Made by a program: the position numbers and the translations under genes. Under the pieces are notes generated by a model. It made no database searches, had not been told where the DNA came from, and saw only the letters and a list, made by a program, of their open reading frames with translations. A DNA stretch of 64,000 nt from NCBI RefSeq assembly GCF_003863365.1, contig NZ_RQXT01000014.1, forward strand, positions 1-64,000, given 5' to 3'. Position 1 is the stretch's first letter. Every line of letters begins with the position of its first letter. Positions 45,011-53,591 of this stretch are shown here, one piece after another. The stretch is from Mesorhizobium tamadayense (GTDB lineage Bacteria; Pseudomonadota; Alphaproteobacteria; Rhizobiales; Rhizobiaceae).

Positions 45011-45301
45011 CTAGGCAGTCTCGACAAGCTCAGGACGCCACGCTCGAACGATCGCCTCAAATCGCTCGCCGTAGCCGAGTTGATCTGGGTATGAATGAAC
45101 GCGACCAATCGCCTGGAAAACCTTAGCCATGTCCTCGACAATAGCCCGATCCAGCGCCCATAGACTTGTCAGATCAAAGGAGCCGCAGCTTCCGGCGTTC
45201 CACCATGCCAATAGAAAATCGGCTACGCGTCTACTCTGACCGGTATCGCTTCTGGCGATGTCAATCAGGCGAAACAGGGCGGCTTCCGCTTCAGGCTCCA
45301 T
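45011..45301 (-). CDS. DUF7673-like hypothetical protein
   Basis: The start is the ATG at 45301 behind TGAGGAG, giving 96 residues. The compact helical protein has LFRLIDIARSDTGQSRRVAD, FLLAWWNAGSCGSFDLTSLW and LGYGERFEAIVRAWRPELV. This pattern recurs in many short rhizobial mobile-element proteins that I recall as DUF7673. Function is unknown. It is isolated, between the RES toxin and insertion-sequence remnants. Confidence 0.72.
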   Translation of the reverse strand: MEPEAEAALFRLIDIARSDTGQSRRVADFLLAWWNAGSCGSFDLTSLWALDRAIVEDMAKVFQAIGRVHSYPDQLGYGERFEAIVRAWRPELVETA

Positions 45302-45538
45302 GGTCGGCTCCTCACAGGGCGCTTCTGACACCTATATCATGACACCACATGAAGATGATGGCTACGGCACGCGAGCGCAACCTTTGCTGCATTGTCGGCT
45401 CAACCGAAGCGACTGTGCCGTGCCGCCTGGCGCAACGGGAGCGCCCGATCGGGCGTAAGCTGGCCGGGTTGCGCAGCCCGATCGGGTGCGGCTCAGCCAA
45501 GCTCCCCGGCCTTAGCTTTTGAGTGCCGGACTGGACGT

Positions 45539-45901
45539 CTACTCCGCAGCCAACAGCCCCGCCAATGCCTGTTCCCGCCGAGCGATGACGGCTGGATCGT
45601 TCATGAAATCCGTCCTGCGGCCCGGCTTGCGACCGCGTTTCACATAGCCATTGGCCTGGCTGCCATCAGGAATCCCGAACAGATGGTTGGTCTGTCCGGT
45701 CCGCCGAGGGATGCGATTGTTCGAACATCTGCCGCGCGCCTTGTGCCGGAGAGCCGCGGCACCGTCGTCTTGGAATGTCCTCAATAATCGTTGGGTCTGG
45801 CGGACCGTGAGCCCCAGGATCTTCGCGCCCGACGCAGTGGAGATGCGTCGTTCAATGACCTTCGACAAAACCTCGATACGCTTCAGCTCGCGTTCGCTCA
45901 T
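45539..45901 (-). pseudogene. Internally deleted ISNCY-type transposase
   Basis: The N-terminal part ([19 protein letters not shown], then LGLTVRQTQRLLRTFQDDG and [11 protein letters not shown]) and the last 35 residues ([20 protein letters not shown]) align with the two ends of the full transposase at 46223-47554. About 300 residues including the whole DDE catalytic domain are missing between RIPRRTGQ and the tail. The frame is kept, so a 120-residue DNA-binding product could be made and might repress the intact relative. Confidence 0.85.
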
Positions 45902-45967
45902 CAGAACAAGTCCCAAGTTGAAATCTCCCGCACCGTCGAAGGCGGAGAGATTGGCAGCGCACAAGCA

Positions 45968-46107
45968 GGAGCGACATTCCTACTTTGCCAAACCCGGACA
46001 TTTTAACTTGTGGCGGCGATGTAGAAATGTCGCCGGCCCTGCAAAGTAGAAATGTCGCATCCTGCGTTTGCGAGGGGCAGGGTCCAGCAAGTTAGAAATG
46101 CGACAGT
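45968..46107. repeat. Cluster of transposase-binding-like repeats between two IS copies
   Basis: Related 15-17-base units occur here: inverted GCAAAGTAGGAATGTCG (45969-45985), inverted CAAGTTAAAATGTCC (about 45999-46013), direct TGTAGAAATGTCG (46020-46032), direct GCAAAGTAGAAATGTCG (46041-46057) and direct CAAGTTAGAAATGCG (about 46089-46103). They mark the abutting ends of the deleted and intact ISNCY-type elements. Confidence 0.65.
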
Positions 46108-47615
46108 GACGCACTTCCTGGCGCCGACATGAGTGCCCGATCGGGCGTCAGCTGGTCGGGGTTGCGCAGCCCGATCGGGCGCGTTCCAGCTTGGCTCCCT
46201 GGCTTTAGCTTTGAAAGCCGCTTCACTCGGCAGCGGCCACCCTTGTCAGTGCCTGTTCTCGCCGCGCGATGACGGCAGGGTCGTTGATGAAATCTGTCCT
46301 GCGGCCCGGCTTCGACCCACGCTTCTTGTAAGCGATCTGTTCGCTGTTGGTCTTGATCTTCGACGGAGGCCGCGCCTCGTCCTGCTGAGCCTTGATCCAG
46401 GTCAGCACTTCGCCGAGCCGCTTGTTCTCGGTGACCGCCGTGTGCGTGATGCGCTGCTCCTTGTCGAAGACGGTGTAGGGCAAGGAACACGCTCTCCATC
46501 GAACGTCCAGCCGACCGTCGGCGAGCTCGTAGATATCGACGTATTTGCCGACCAGCCCGCACGAAAGCTCGTTCTTCTCAAGCATGATTTGCCTGCGTTC
46601 GTAGGAGAACGACAATTGCTGGCCGACATAACGCTGCTCCCGCTTGCACAGCACGTCACGCAGCCGATCCAGCGCAACATTCAATGCGCGATGCAGATTG
46701 TCCGGTCGGGCAGGGACCTTGGCGAACCTCTCGTTGAAGTCGGCAACGAACCCCGGCAGGAAAGCGTTGGCCGCCTCGATGTTCGATATGCCGGCGAGGC
46801 GCAGTTCCTTCACAAGACGATCCTGGAGGGTCCGGTTGACCCGCTCGACCCGGCCTTTGGCCTGACTTGAATTGGCGCACAGGATCTCGATGTTGAGTTC
46901 GGAAAGCGCCCGCCCGAATTGCGTCATGCCCCGGCCGGCGCGGGCCTCGGCCTTCGCCACCCGAAACACCGTATGCTTGTCGGAATAGAACGCTACCGGG
47001 CAACCGTGTGCCTTCAGATAGAGCTCGAGCGCCTCGAAGTAGCTGAAGGTGCTCTCCGACTTTACAAAGCGAAGCTGCTGAAGCTTGCTCGTGGCGTCGT
47101 CGATGAAGACGAGCAGGGTACATGGATCGCCCCGCTCCTCGAACCAACGGTGATCGCTGCCGTCGATCTGTACCAGCTCGCCATACGACTCCCGACGTAA
47201 TCTGGGCTGATGGAACGTCCTGCGCTGCTTTCGCGACAGCCAGGTTCCAGCCTCTGCCATCCATTTGCGCAACGTCTCTCGCGACACGACCAGGCCGTGG
47301 TTCGCCGCCAACTTCTCGGCCGCCAAGGTCGGCCCGAAGTCGAGATAGTGTTCCCGAACCAACTGAACCGCCAGTTCACCGATGCCGGCGACATATCGAT
47401 GGTTCGACGGTCGTCCTCGAGCCTTGTGCCGAAGTGCTGCGGCGCCTTCGGCTCTGAACAGCTTCAGCAGACGCTGGACCTGACGCGTCGTCATATCCAG
47501 CACATGCGCCGCCGAGACAACCGTCATGCGCCGCTCCAAAACCTTCGACAGCACCTCGATGCGTTGCAGCTCGCGCTCGCGTCGCTCTGCTGCGCACTTC
47601 GCTGGCCATCACCAT
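46041..47615 (-). mobile_element. ISNCY-type insertion sequence, truncated at its transposase 5' end
   Basis: The left end carries the GCAAAGTAGAAATGTCG repeat and a block at 46136-46190 (two CCCGATCGGG palindromes) also present in the deleted copy at 45448-45490. The right end, where the deleted copy has an inverted repeat about 70 bp before its transposase, instead runs directly into groEL-like sequence near 47615. The terminal repeat on that side is missing, so the element is probably immobile by itself. Confidence 0.7.
46223..47554 (-). CDS. ISNCY-family transposase
   Basis: The 443-residue protein has an N-terminal HTH ([19 protein letters not shown]), a second DNA-binding helix region ([17 protein letters not shown]) and a DDE integrase core: [31 protein letters not shown] with the second Asp, and [19 protein letters not shown] with the Glu. 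The C-terminus ends [20 protein letters not shown]. The GTG at 47554 is only the first usable start. Coding-like sequence (ERELQRIEV) continues upstream to about 47600 without an ATG, so the N-terminus has probably lost about ten residues. Confidence 0.85.
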   Translation of the reverse strand: MLSKVLERRMTVVSAAHVLDMTTRQVQRLLKLFRAEGAAALRHKARGRPSNHRYVAGIGELAVQLVREHYLDFGPTLAAEKLAANHGLVVSRETLRKWMAEAGTWLSRKQRRTFHQPRLRRESYGELVQIDGSDHRWFEERGDPCTLLVFIDDATSKLQQLRFVKSESTFSYFEALELYLKAHGCPVAFYSDKHTVFRVAKAEARAGRGMTQFGRALSELNIEILCANSSQAKGRVERVNRTLQDRLVKELRLAGISNIEAANAFLPGFVADFNERFAKVPARPDNLHRALNVALDRLRDVLCKREQRYVGQQLSFSYERRQIMLEKNELSCGLVGKYVDIYELADGRLDVRWRACSLPYTVFDKEQRITHTAVTENKRLGEVLTWIKAQQDEARPPSKIKTNSEQIAYKKRGSKPGRRTDFINDPAVIARREQALTRVAAAE

Positions 47616-47617
47616 CA

Positions 47618-47959
47618 CCGGCCGTCAATTCCGACCAGGCCGCGGCATCGCCATCGCGCGCTGGCAGGCTCCGGCCCGCCAGATCGCCTCAAACGCCGGT
47701 GCGGAAGCTTCGTTCGTTGCGGGCAAGATCCTCGACAACAAGGCTGCGACCTACGGCTACAACGCCCAGACCGGCGAATATGGTGATATGATCGCAATGA
47801 GTATCGTCGATCCGGTCAAGGTCGTGCGCACGGCCCCTTCAGGACGCCCTGCTGGTCACCACCGAAGCCATGATCGCCGAAGCTCCGAAGAAGGAAACCT
47901 CCGGCGGCGCTATCCCGGGTGGCATGCCCGGCGGCGGCATGGGTGGCATGGACTTCTAA
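47618..47959 (+). pseudogene. groEL: groEL 3' remnant
   Basis: This is the C-terminal part of a GroEL chaperonin: [69 protein letters not shown], then in another frame [20 protein letters not shown] and the signature tail [10 protein letters not shown] with TAA at 47957-47959. There are at least two indels and a short internal deletion, and the first 400 or so residues are missing. It is joined to the ISNCY-type element. Its own terminator follows, so it came from a genuine groEL locus. Confidence 0.92.
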
Positions 47960-47985
47960 AGATCCACCCATCTCGACAATTTCGG

Positions 47986-48011
47986 AAGGGCGGCGAGTAA
48001 TGTCGCCCTTT
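47986..48011 (+). terminator. Terminator after the groEL remnant
   Basis: AAGGGCG at 47986-47992 pairs with CGCCCTT at 48004-48010 across an 11-base loop and is followed by TCTTC. It sits 27 bp after the groEL stop, as a typical groESL operon terminator would. Confidence 0.65.
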
Positions 48012-48067
48012 CTTCGTGCCCATTCAGCCGGTTGTCGGCGACCGCAAGCCGGGGTATATGCCCGCCA

Positions 48068-48415
48068 ATGGTTGTGCTTATGTTTGAACGGATTCTGCCT
48101 TTTTTCGTGGGGCTGGCTTTACTGTTGGGTAGCGGCTGCGCGCGCAGCGAGGATGGTACGGTGATTATTCCGAGATCACTTGATGCTAGGCGATTCTTTG
48201 ACAAAGGGCCGCTACGGCTGCAGCAGCCACAGATCGAAACCAGCCTGTTTCCGGTTGCGCCACATGAGCCGGAGAGGCTCGAACCGCGCCGTTCATCAAA
48301 GAGAGGCGTTTGGCGGGTCGCAAGTCCTTCGCTCTCCTCTTCCGAGCCACACAAGCCGCTTGTGTGCAAGAACGTCAGCGAGCCCGGCAAGCGGTACCGT
48401 ATGGTCTGCGAATAG
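48068..48415 (+). CDS. Small putative lipoprotein
   Basis: From the ATG at 48068 (or 48080) the product is about 115 residues with a hydrophobic signal and lipobox LLLGSGC. The mature part is polar and proline-rich with two cysteines near the end (LVCKNVSEPGKRYRMVCE). The signal and lipobox make it credible, but there is no clear Shine-Dalgarno and no known family. It may be an outer-membrane lipoprotein. Confidence 0.5.
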   Translation: MVVLMFERILPFFVGLALLLGSGCARSEDGTVIIPRSLDARRFFDKGPLRLQQPQIETSLFPVAPHEPERLEPRRSSKRGVWRVASPSLSSSEPHKPLVCKNVSEPGKRYRMVCE

Positions 48416-48595
48416 GGCACTTGGTTTGGCCAGCGCTCTACCCTCAGAGCGTCGCGGCGCCTTTCCGGATCAGAGCGACGTCTCCCTTCTTTCCCCATCA
48501 TCTAGTCATTCTATAATCCCAGCTTCACGAAGCGGAACGAGTTTTGCCGGCGGCAACCATCGCCCGCGGCCCTTCCGGCGAAGCATGGCTACCGA

Positions 48596-49333
48596 TCAGA
48601 ACAGTCTTCGGAAGAAAAGGCCGCGCTCTGCCGCGATCGCAACCGCATGCGCCAAGCTTTTGGCACCCAGCTTGGCCCGTGCCAGATCAAGATGAAATCG
48701 GACCGTGCGAGGGGACAGCGACAGTATCTCTGCGGTCCTCTTGACCTTCTCTCCCCTCGCGTACCATTTCAGGCATTCGACCTCTCTATCAGAGCAGACC
48801 GTCTGATGGCGTGGCCTTCCTTGGATTCGACCGATAGCATTGTGAAATTCGCCGGCGAGATGCTGGAAGTCACGAACCTCGGATTTGAGAAACGCCTGCC
48901 ACGCTGCTGCGTTCTCGTTGCTCGTCACGCTCAGAATGCCGCGGTCGCCGTCGACACCCCTAACCGGGATCGTGACGCCATGCTTCCCGACCCCATGTTC
49001 TTTCGCTTCACCGAAGAACGTGCGCACGGCCTTGTCCGATAGGTCGATCTCCTTCCAATCAACCAATGTCACAGCACGCAGCCCACAGGGAAGCACCGGA
49101 TCGATGTCGAAAAAATCCTTCTCAATGTAGCGTTTCACCCAGTCAGGCGAATAGGTGGTCACATAGAACGGCTGACTCGGCTCCTCGTAAACCGGCCGGA
49201 CGGTAAGGAAGGCCGCCGTCTCCAGGCCGTAACTTTCGACAATTGCGTTGAGAAGGTCCGTTGCGTCCGCAGGAGAGGCAACTGCTCGAATACCCTCAAT
49301 CATTTCGTGAAAATTTGAATCAAATTGCGCCAT
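48596..49333 (-). CDS. LuxR-family quorum-sensing-type regulator (LuxR solo)
   Basis: The 245-residue protein has an N-terminal autoinducer-binding domain with YVTTYSPDWVKRYIEKDFFD and IDPVLPCGLRAVTLVDWKEI, preserving the Trp, Tyr and Asp residues that contact acyl-homoserine lactones in TraR and LasR. The C-terminal LuxR HTH starts near residue 180 (CSDREVECLKWYARGEKVKR, then SLSPRTVRFHLDLARAKLGA). No luxI-type synthase gene is in the window, so it is a solo here. A lux-box-like palindrome lies 98 bp upstream. Confidence 0.92.
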   Translation of the reverse strand: MAQFDSNFHEMIEGIRAVASPADATDLLNAIVESYGLETAAFLTVRPVYEEPSQPFYVTTYSPDWVKRYIEKDFFDIDPVLPCGLRAVTLVDWKEIDLSDKAVRTFFGEAKEHGVGKHGVTIPVRGVDGDRGILSVTSNENAAAWQAFLKSEVRDFQHLAGEFHNAIGRIQGRPRHQTVCSDREVECLKWYARGEKVKRTAEILSLSPRTVRFHLDLARAKLGAKSLAHAVAIAAERGLFFRRLF

Positions 49334-49430
49334 CTCCAGCTTACCTCCTTGCTATCGACGTGCCTCTCCAAGCCATTCGGGCGGGCTATTTAACTAAGGT
49401 TGCTCCTCGCGGGATTCCAGCGTCTCACGA

Positions 49431-49448
49431 CCTGTCAAAAGTGACAGG
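49431..49448. promoter_or_regulatory. lux-box-like palindrome
   Basis: CCTGTCA-AAAG-TGACAGG is a perfect 18-bp inverted repeat. Its CCTGT-N8-ACAGG frame is the same as the canonical lux box. It lies between the LuxR-type gene (start 49333, leftward) and the possible gene at 49497 (rightward), so it could control either or both. Confidence 0.7.
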
Positions 49449-49496
49449 CGAAACCGCCAGTATACTCAGGTTGCAACCTGCTTTATTCCAGATTGC

Positions 49497-49841
49497 ATGG
49501 CCACAACCCGGCGTGGAGGAAACGCCTTGGATACGCTCGTACTTTCGTCAAACGATGTGGGTCGGCAGACTAGCTCCACGCGTTCCTCGCGCCCTGCATC
49601 CCATCGGAGTTCCGGAACCACCGACCACGAGGTTTGCCGTTTCTGTGCGGAGCTGGAACAAATAGACGCTGATAGCGATGCTCTTTTTTCTTTCGCCCCT
49701 CCACCTGCGCCGGGCAACCCTGCGCAGAGCAAGCAGTTCTTCACAAAGCTGAGTGCGATTACGGCTCGCTATTTGGCGCTCGAACAGCGGCTTCGGGAAG
49801 CTCGCAGCGACATCAGGCAAGGCTACCCACAAAGCCGCTGA
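49497..49841 (+). CDS. Possible hypothetical protein downstream of the lux-box-like site
   Basis: The 114-codon frame starts ATG at 49497. The first half is Ser/Arg-rich and shadow-like. The second half (VCRFCAELEQIDADSDALFS and FTKLSAITARYLALEQRLRE) is more protein-like and helical, with a CxxC pair. No ribosome-binding site was recognised. I list it because it is divergent from the LuxR gene across the palindrome. Confidence 0.35.
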   Translation: MATTRRGGNALDTLVLSSNDVGRQTSSTRSSRPASHRSSGTTDHEVCRFCAELEQIDADSDALFSFAPPPAPGNPAQSKQFFTKLSAITARYLALEQRLREARSDIRQGYPQSR

Positions 49842-50517
49842 GTTTCGTCCATTCGGATGCCGCTGCGACCGCTGCGGCATAGCGCGCATTCAGAGTATCG
49901 ATTGTCTGATGGTCATCCCAGCCCTAGCCGAAATCAAGAAAATAAGACCGTCCCGCGCCAACTCGCACCGTGGCCCTACCCCCCGGCCCATCGGGCAACC
50001 GGTCCGGATACGAGCGCCCTCCTCCCCTCTCTGGATATGAGTCAGAGACACTTGCACAGCGATCTTTGAGATAGTTTAATGCATTAATGAATCTATAGAA
50101 GTGTGAGTCATGGGAACGAGCAATCAACTTTTGGTTCGTGCACCCTCCGCGGCGTTGACGGCTGCGACCTGGGCCAGACCGCGATCTGGAAAAGCAGACG
50201 TAGCCATGTGGCGTTGTCGCCATGGCATGGCTCGTAACCGCGACCTTGAAAAAATGGGTCCTCTGCTCACCGATCCGGAAAGACGAGGCTGTCGTCCCCG
50301 GGCGTTGTGCAATCAGCGAAATGGCCGAGGTCGCCGGCGAGAGTGCTGAAAGCCGGCGTAGCCGTCACCCTCACGATGCCGATCGTCGCATCCCCCTCTA
50401 CGCCCAGATCGGGCGCGAGGCTCGCAAAACCTATCGTGGCATTTGGGCCAGCACCGTCCAGATGCCTTGGCTGTACCGGAAATCCTCACCTGCGAACCCA
50501 TGACCCCCGAGCACGAT
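49842..50517. other. Region without a convincing gene
   Basis: There are 675 bp with no recognisable gene. It contains the perfect AT-rich palindrome TTAATGCATTAA at 50076-50087 within an AT-rich patch (50065-50105), which may be a promoter or operator remnant. Short frames on both strands lack starts and families. Confidence 0.4.
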
Positions 50518-51129
50518 ATGCGTTCCTTTCTTCACATCCTCCCCCTCGCCGCATCTGCGGCCTTGCTCGCCGGTTGCGCCGGGCGAGTGCCGGATGCTCC
50601 ACATTCGGCACCGCGTGGCCCCGTTTCGGCCACAGAATCCTATTGGAAGCCCGATCGAGTCAGTCGCAGCCGACAGGAATATGCGCCCGACTGGGGCCGA
50701 TTCCCGCCGATCATGACCCAGCGAACCGGTTACCCAACTGAAGCTCAGGCGAATAACGCCTTGCGCCGCTCACGTTGGAGCTCCGTGCCTGTGCGCACGC
50801 TCATCACGAAGGAAGGCATCAAGACGATCTCCGTTCCTGCGGAAGCCCCGGACACGATCGCTGCAGGCGTTCGCGTCTTTGCCTGCCGGCCAGGAGCGCT
50901 CAACGGCTATACCGGCCGCGTGCAACATTACGACGGCCCCGTCGTCGCCTGCGCTTCCGACCTCCTGTCTGCCGATGGTCGCGTGCTCGCCCGAGTACCC
51001 CTAAATTTCTACTATTGGCAGAAGGCTTGGCACGTCCAAGATCCGAGGCCGCCCTACAGGTCTGTGCCGTGGGCTTATCAAGAACCCTCACCCCCGAAGA
51101 GCAAGGGTTGGTTCGGCAACCGCTACTAA
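50518..51129 (+). CDS. Putative lipoprotein
   Basis: From the ATG at 50518 (an ATG at 50500 is also possible) the product is 203 residues. The lipoprotein signal MRSFLHILPLAASAALLAGC ends in a clear lipobox. The mature region contains WKPDRVSRSRQEYAPDWGRF, VPVRTLITKEGIKTISVPAE and FYYWQKAWHVQDP. Two cysteines (VFACRPG and VVACASD) could pair. It resembles no family I know. Its setting among other exported proteins of the element suggests a cell-surface role. Confidence 0.7.
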   Translation: MRSFLHILPLAASAALLAGCAGRVPDAPHSAPRGPVSATESYWKPDRVSRSRQEYAPDWGRFPPIMTQRTGYPTEAQANNALRRSRWSSVPVRTLITKEGIKTISVPAEAPDTIAAGVRVFACRPGALNGYTGRVQHYDGPVVACASDLLSADGRVLARVPLNFYYWQKAWHVQDPRPPYRSVPWAYQEPSPPKSKGWFGNRY

Positions 51130-51532
51130 GCGGCGGCCGTCACACTGCCGCGTGTCGGCAAGCCGTATGCGCACAAGAACAAGGCGCGTCGCCAAGATGA
51201 TCCACACAGATGGCGGCGCATGAGAGGTAGAGCTTTCGCGAGCGGCTTTTTGTGACGCTGCGGATGCGTCGTCACGCAGCGTGCCGGTGCGCTACCGCGT
51301 CTCTTTCGCGAAGACCCCAGATATGCCGAAAGGATCGAAGATTTCCGAGAGGTGACGGCCGTCTTCGGCGACTTCGAGCGTATTGCGTACGGTCCCGCAA
51401 TCAGTCATGGCAGCCTTTAGCACCTCGGCCGCATCGCTCACCTCCGGCCGCAAATCATGCTTCCCATCCTGATTCTTCAGGAAGAACGGGGGCGACTGCC
51501 TCCCCACATCGTAGCTACTTCACGGTGGAGAC
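51130..51532. other. Region with a possible VOC-family remnant
   Basis: There is no intact gene. A 71-codon minus-strand frame (51292-51507) ends SEIFDPFGISGVFAKETR and has DAAEVLKAAMTDCG, which resembles the C-terminal half of a glyoxalase/VOC protein. Its N-terminus is missing, so it is at best a fragment. Confidence 0.35.
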
Positions 51533-51808
51533 CTACCGGTTAGGTTCTGCTCTTCTGCTGGGCGGCTCGCTTCGCACGAACACATCCAGCACTTGCGCGA
51601 TATGGACCCCTGACGGGGATCCGTCGCGCACCATACCCCTCGATACCGCCGAGCGCATGGCTCCAATGACGCAGCATGCTGCGACGAGCGCTGCCACGGC
51701 ATCGCCGTCGGTCTCGGTCAATAGCTGCTCCGCCAGCGCCCTCACCCCTCGCGGAATTTGATCGACATCTTCACCACCAAGCAACCAATGACGATTTTCT
51801 TCCGTCAC
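51533..51808 (-). CDS. Small hypothetical protein coupled to the acyltransferase
   Basis: The GTG start at 51808 overlaps the acyltransferase stop by four bases (GTGA), so translation is coupled. The 91-residue product has a helical core (GVRALAEQLLTETDGDAVAA, LVAACCVIGAMRSAVSRGM) and a short polar tail. No family is recognised. The coupling argues that it is real and works with the acyltransferase. Confidence 0.55.
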   Translation of the reverse strand: MTEENRHWLLGGEDVDQIPRGVRALAEQLLTETDGDAVAALVAACCVIGAMRSAVSRGMVRDGSPSGVHIAQVLDVFVRSEPPSRRAEPNR

Positions 51809-52878
51809 GGCGACACCTCCCGTACTGTTCTATTTGACCATTGGCGGCCGAGCTGGCGGAGCGGATCTCCGATCGCCTTCGTCAGCACATGAGACAGCCC
51901 GATCGCGATCGCGATCGAGAGCGTTGCCGTCGCCGGAGCCCCCAGGAATTGGCCAAGGGACCAATTCGACAGTGCCAGCACCGGCAGATGAATCAGATAG
52001 AGGGCATAGGAGATGTCTCCTAAGTGGCGCAGCATCCGCCCCGGCCAGTTCACAGAATCATCCCGCAAGGTCGCCCTTGTCACGATCCACCCGCACATCA
52101 GCGCCAGCGCGGTAGTCCCCACGCCATGTGTCGCCGGCGGCAAGATCGCCAGCATGAAGCCCCCGATCGTCATCCAGAACGCCGCTTCCATGTTACCGAT
52201 CGCCCGCAGATGTTCGGCCAACCGTGGCCACGCGCTTGTGCCCATGGTTGCGCCGATCGCCAGCCCGACCGCGATGGCATCGATGCGGAACGTCCAAAGC
52301 GTCCCGCCCCATGGCCGGAGCGTGAACGCCCCGACCACGAGGACGAGCCCGGCCAGCGCGACGAGCGCCCGGCGCGGTAGCAAGAACACCAGGAGCGGAG
52401 CCAGCAGATAGAATTGCATCTCTGCGGCGACCGACCAGAATGGCCCAAACGCAAAGGCGTTCCCGCATCCTATGGCGCCCCCGAAACAGGGCGCCCAATG
52501 CGCGTTCGAGATGAAGGCGAAGGCCGCCCTCGCATCTGCAGGCTTAACGCCACTTCCCGGGATCACCAGCCCGATCGAGAGGATGGTGGCGACGCACCAG
52601 GCCAGCGGCACGATCCGCATAGCACGCCTGACATAGAAGGCGGAGGCCGCCTCGAGCGCTCCGAGCTCGAGGCGCAGGCTTCGCAATGAGCGTTCCACCA
52701 CCAGGCCGGAAATCACAAAGAACAAGTCGACCCCGATGCTCCATGCCGGCGCAAAAAGCAGAGCGGCGCTCGTCCCGCCTTCTCCGAAAACCGGCCCGAC
52801 ATGCGACAGCACCACCAGCCCGATCGCCAGCCCCCGCAATTCATCCAACCCCGATAGGCGAGCTTCCTGTTTCATCAA
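51805..52878 (-). CDS. Acyltransferase 3 family membrane protein
   Basis: The 357-residue protein has about ten membrane helices and the Acyl_transf_3 signature near its start: LSGLDELRGLAIGLVVLSHV with the conserved Arg and His, then DLFFVISGLVVERSL. It also has FGPFWSVAAEMQFYLLAPLL with the WS...E motif. Such enzymes O-acylate extracellular carbohydrates, for example polysaccharides, lipopolysaccharide or Nod factors. On a conjugative element it might change the cell surface, which is inference. It diverges from the gene at 52942 across a palindromic operator-like site. Confidence 0.9.
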   Translation of the reverse strand: MMKQEARLSGLDELRGLAIGLVVLSHVGPVFGEGGTSAALLFAPAWSIGVDLFFVISGLVVERSLRSLRLELGALEAASAFYVRRAMRIVPLAWCVATILSIGLVIPGSGVKPADARAAFAFISNAHWAPCFGGAIGCGNAFAFGPFWSVAAEMQFYLLAPLLVFLLPRRALVALAGLVLVVGAFTLRPWGGTLWTFRIDAIAVGLAIGATMGTSAWPRLAEHLRAIGNMEAAFWMTIGGFMLAILPPATHGVGTTALALMCGWIVTRATLRDDSVNWPGRMLRHLGDISYALYLIHLPVLALSNWSLGQFLGAPATATLSIAIAIGLSHVLTKAIGDPLRQLGRQWSNRTVREVSP

Positions 52879-52906
52879 ATAACGCTCTCGACAATCATCA
52901 GTATAT

Positions 52907-52922
52907 TGATTTAATCATAGGG
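52907..52922. promoter_or_regulatory. Operator-like palindrome between divergent genes
   Basis: TGATTTAATCATAGGG is the exact inverted copy of the 16 bases at 42952-42967. It contains the palindrome TGATT-T-AATCA. It lies between the acyltransferase (start 52878) and the exported-protein gene (start 52942), 20 bp from the latter, a position fit for a promoter or operator. Confidence 0.55.
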
Positions 52923-52941
52923 CACAAAAGCGAGGCAAGGA

Positions 52942-53532
52942 ATGCACGAGCGCCTGACTTTTATCGCGGTGGCCGCGGGCCTTACATTGTCGCCCCACGC
53001 TTCGGCTCAGTCGCTCACGCCTGATCCGAACGCCTGGCGCGCCGTCGCCTATGCCGATCTCGAGCTGCCGATCTCGGAAGCTGTGCCCTTCGCCTCGCTT
53101 TGGGCCGACCGCCTGAAAAAGAACAACGAGGCCTACCAGGCCAAAGGCGATACGCGTTTTACGGTCGCCAACGCGCCGGCTTCCGAGAGCCACATCGTCG
53201 TGCGCAGTCCGACGAAAACCGTGGTCCTCTCGGTCCTGCACACGCTCACCGGCTGCTCGCCGATCCGCACCGATCCCGTCGGCAATGCCACGCTGAAACG
53301 GTGCCCCATGCGCTTGGCGATCTATCAGAACGGCCGATCCACGGTCGCTGACGCTGGCTTCGGCTGTTTCATCGAATATGGCCTGCAACCGAACAACGCC
53401 CGCCCCGACTTCGCGCGGAATGGCGCGATGGGTGCATATGATGTTCAGGCCAAAACCATTCGCGCCGGCATCGTCTTTCAAGACGAGATCGCCCAGGAAT
53501 GCCAATTCCGGGTCCCTGTCCCGCAACCCTAG
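52942..53532 (+). CDS. Exported hypothetical protein
   Basis: The 196-residue protein has a signal peptide (MHERLTFIAVAAGLTLSPHA, cleaved near ASA|QSL) and an AAGGA ribosome-binding site. The mature region contains PNAWRAVAYADLELPISEAV, LHTLTGCSPIRTDPVG and KRCPMRLAIY, with four cysteines in all. No family name is known to me. It is a periplasmic or secreted protein and starts a rightward group of three exported genes. Confidence 0.72.
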   Translation: MHERLTFIAVAAGLTLSPHASAQSLTPDPNAWRAVAYADLELPISEAVPFASLWADRLKKNNEAYQAKGDTRFTVANAPASESHIVVRSPTKTVVLSVLHTLTGCSPIRTDPVGNATLKRCPMRLAIYQNGRSTVADAGFGCFIEYGLQPNNARPDFARNGAMGAYDVQAKTIRAGIVFQDEIAQECQFRVPVPQP

Positions 53533-53591
53533 AGGAAGCAGTTCCCGCCGTGGTGTTTCCGCCAACCTCGATATTCGGAAGGAGCGCAACC

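Noticed and set aside
44902..45985. A composite element carrying the DUF7673-like gene between inverted GCAAAGTAGAAATGTCG-type repeats
   Set aside because: The repeats are inverted and flank the gene, but alignment with the intact copy places the deleted IS left end nearer 45400, so the enclosure may be accidental.
45448..46190. Repeated CCCGATCGGG palindromes considered as a CRISPR-like or regulatory array
   Set aside because: They occur only as two blocks of two, each in the same position relative to an ISNCY-type transposase end, so they belong to the insertion sequences.
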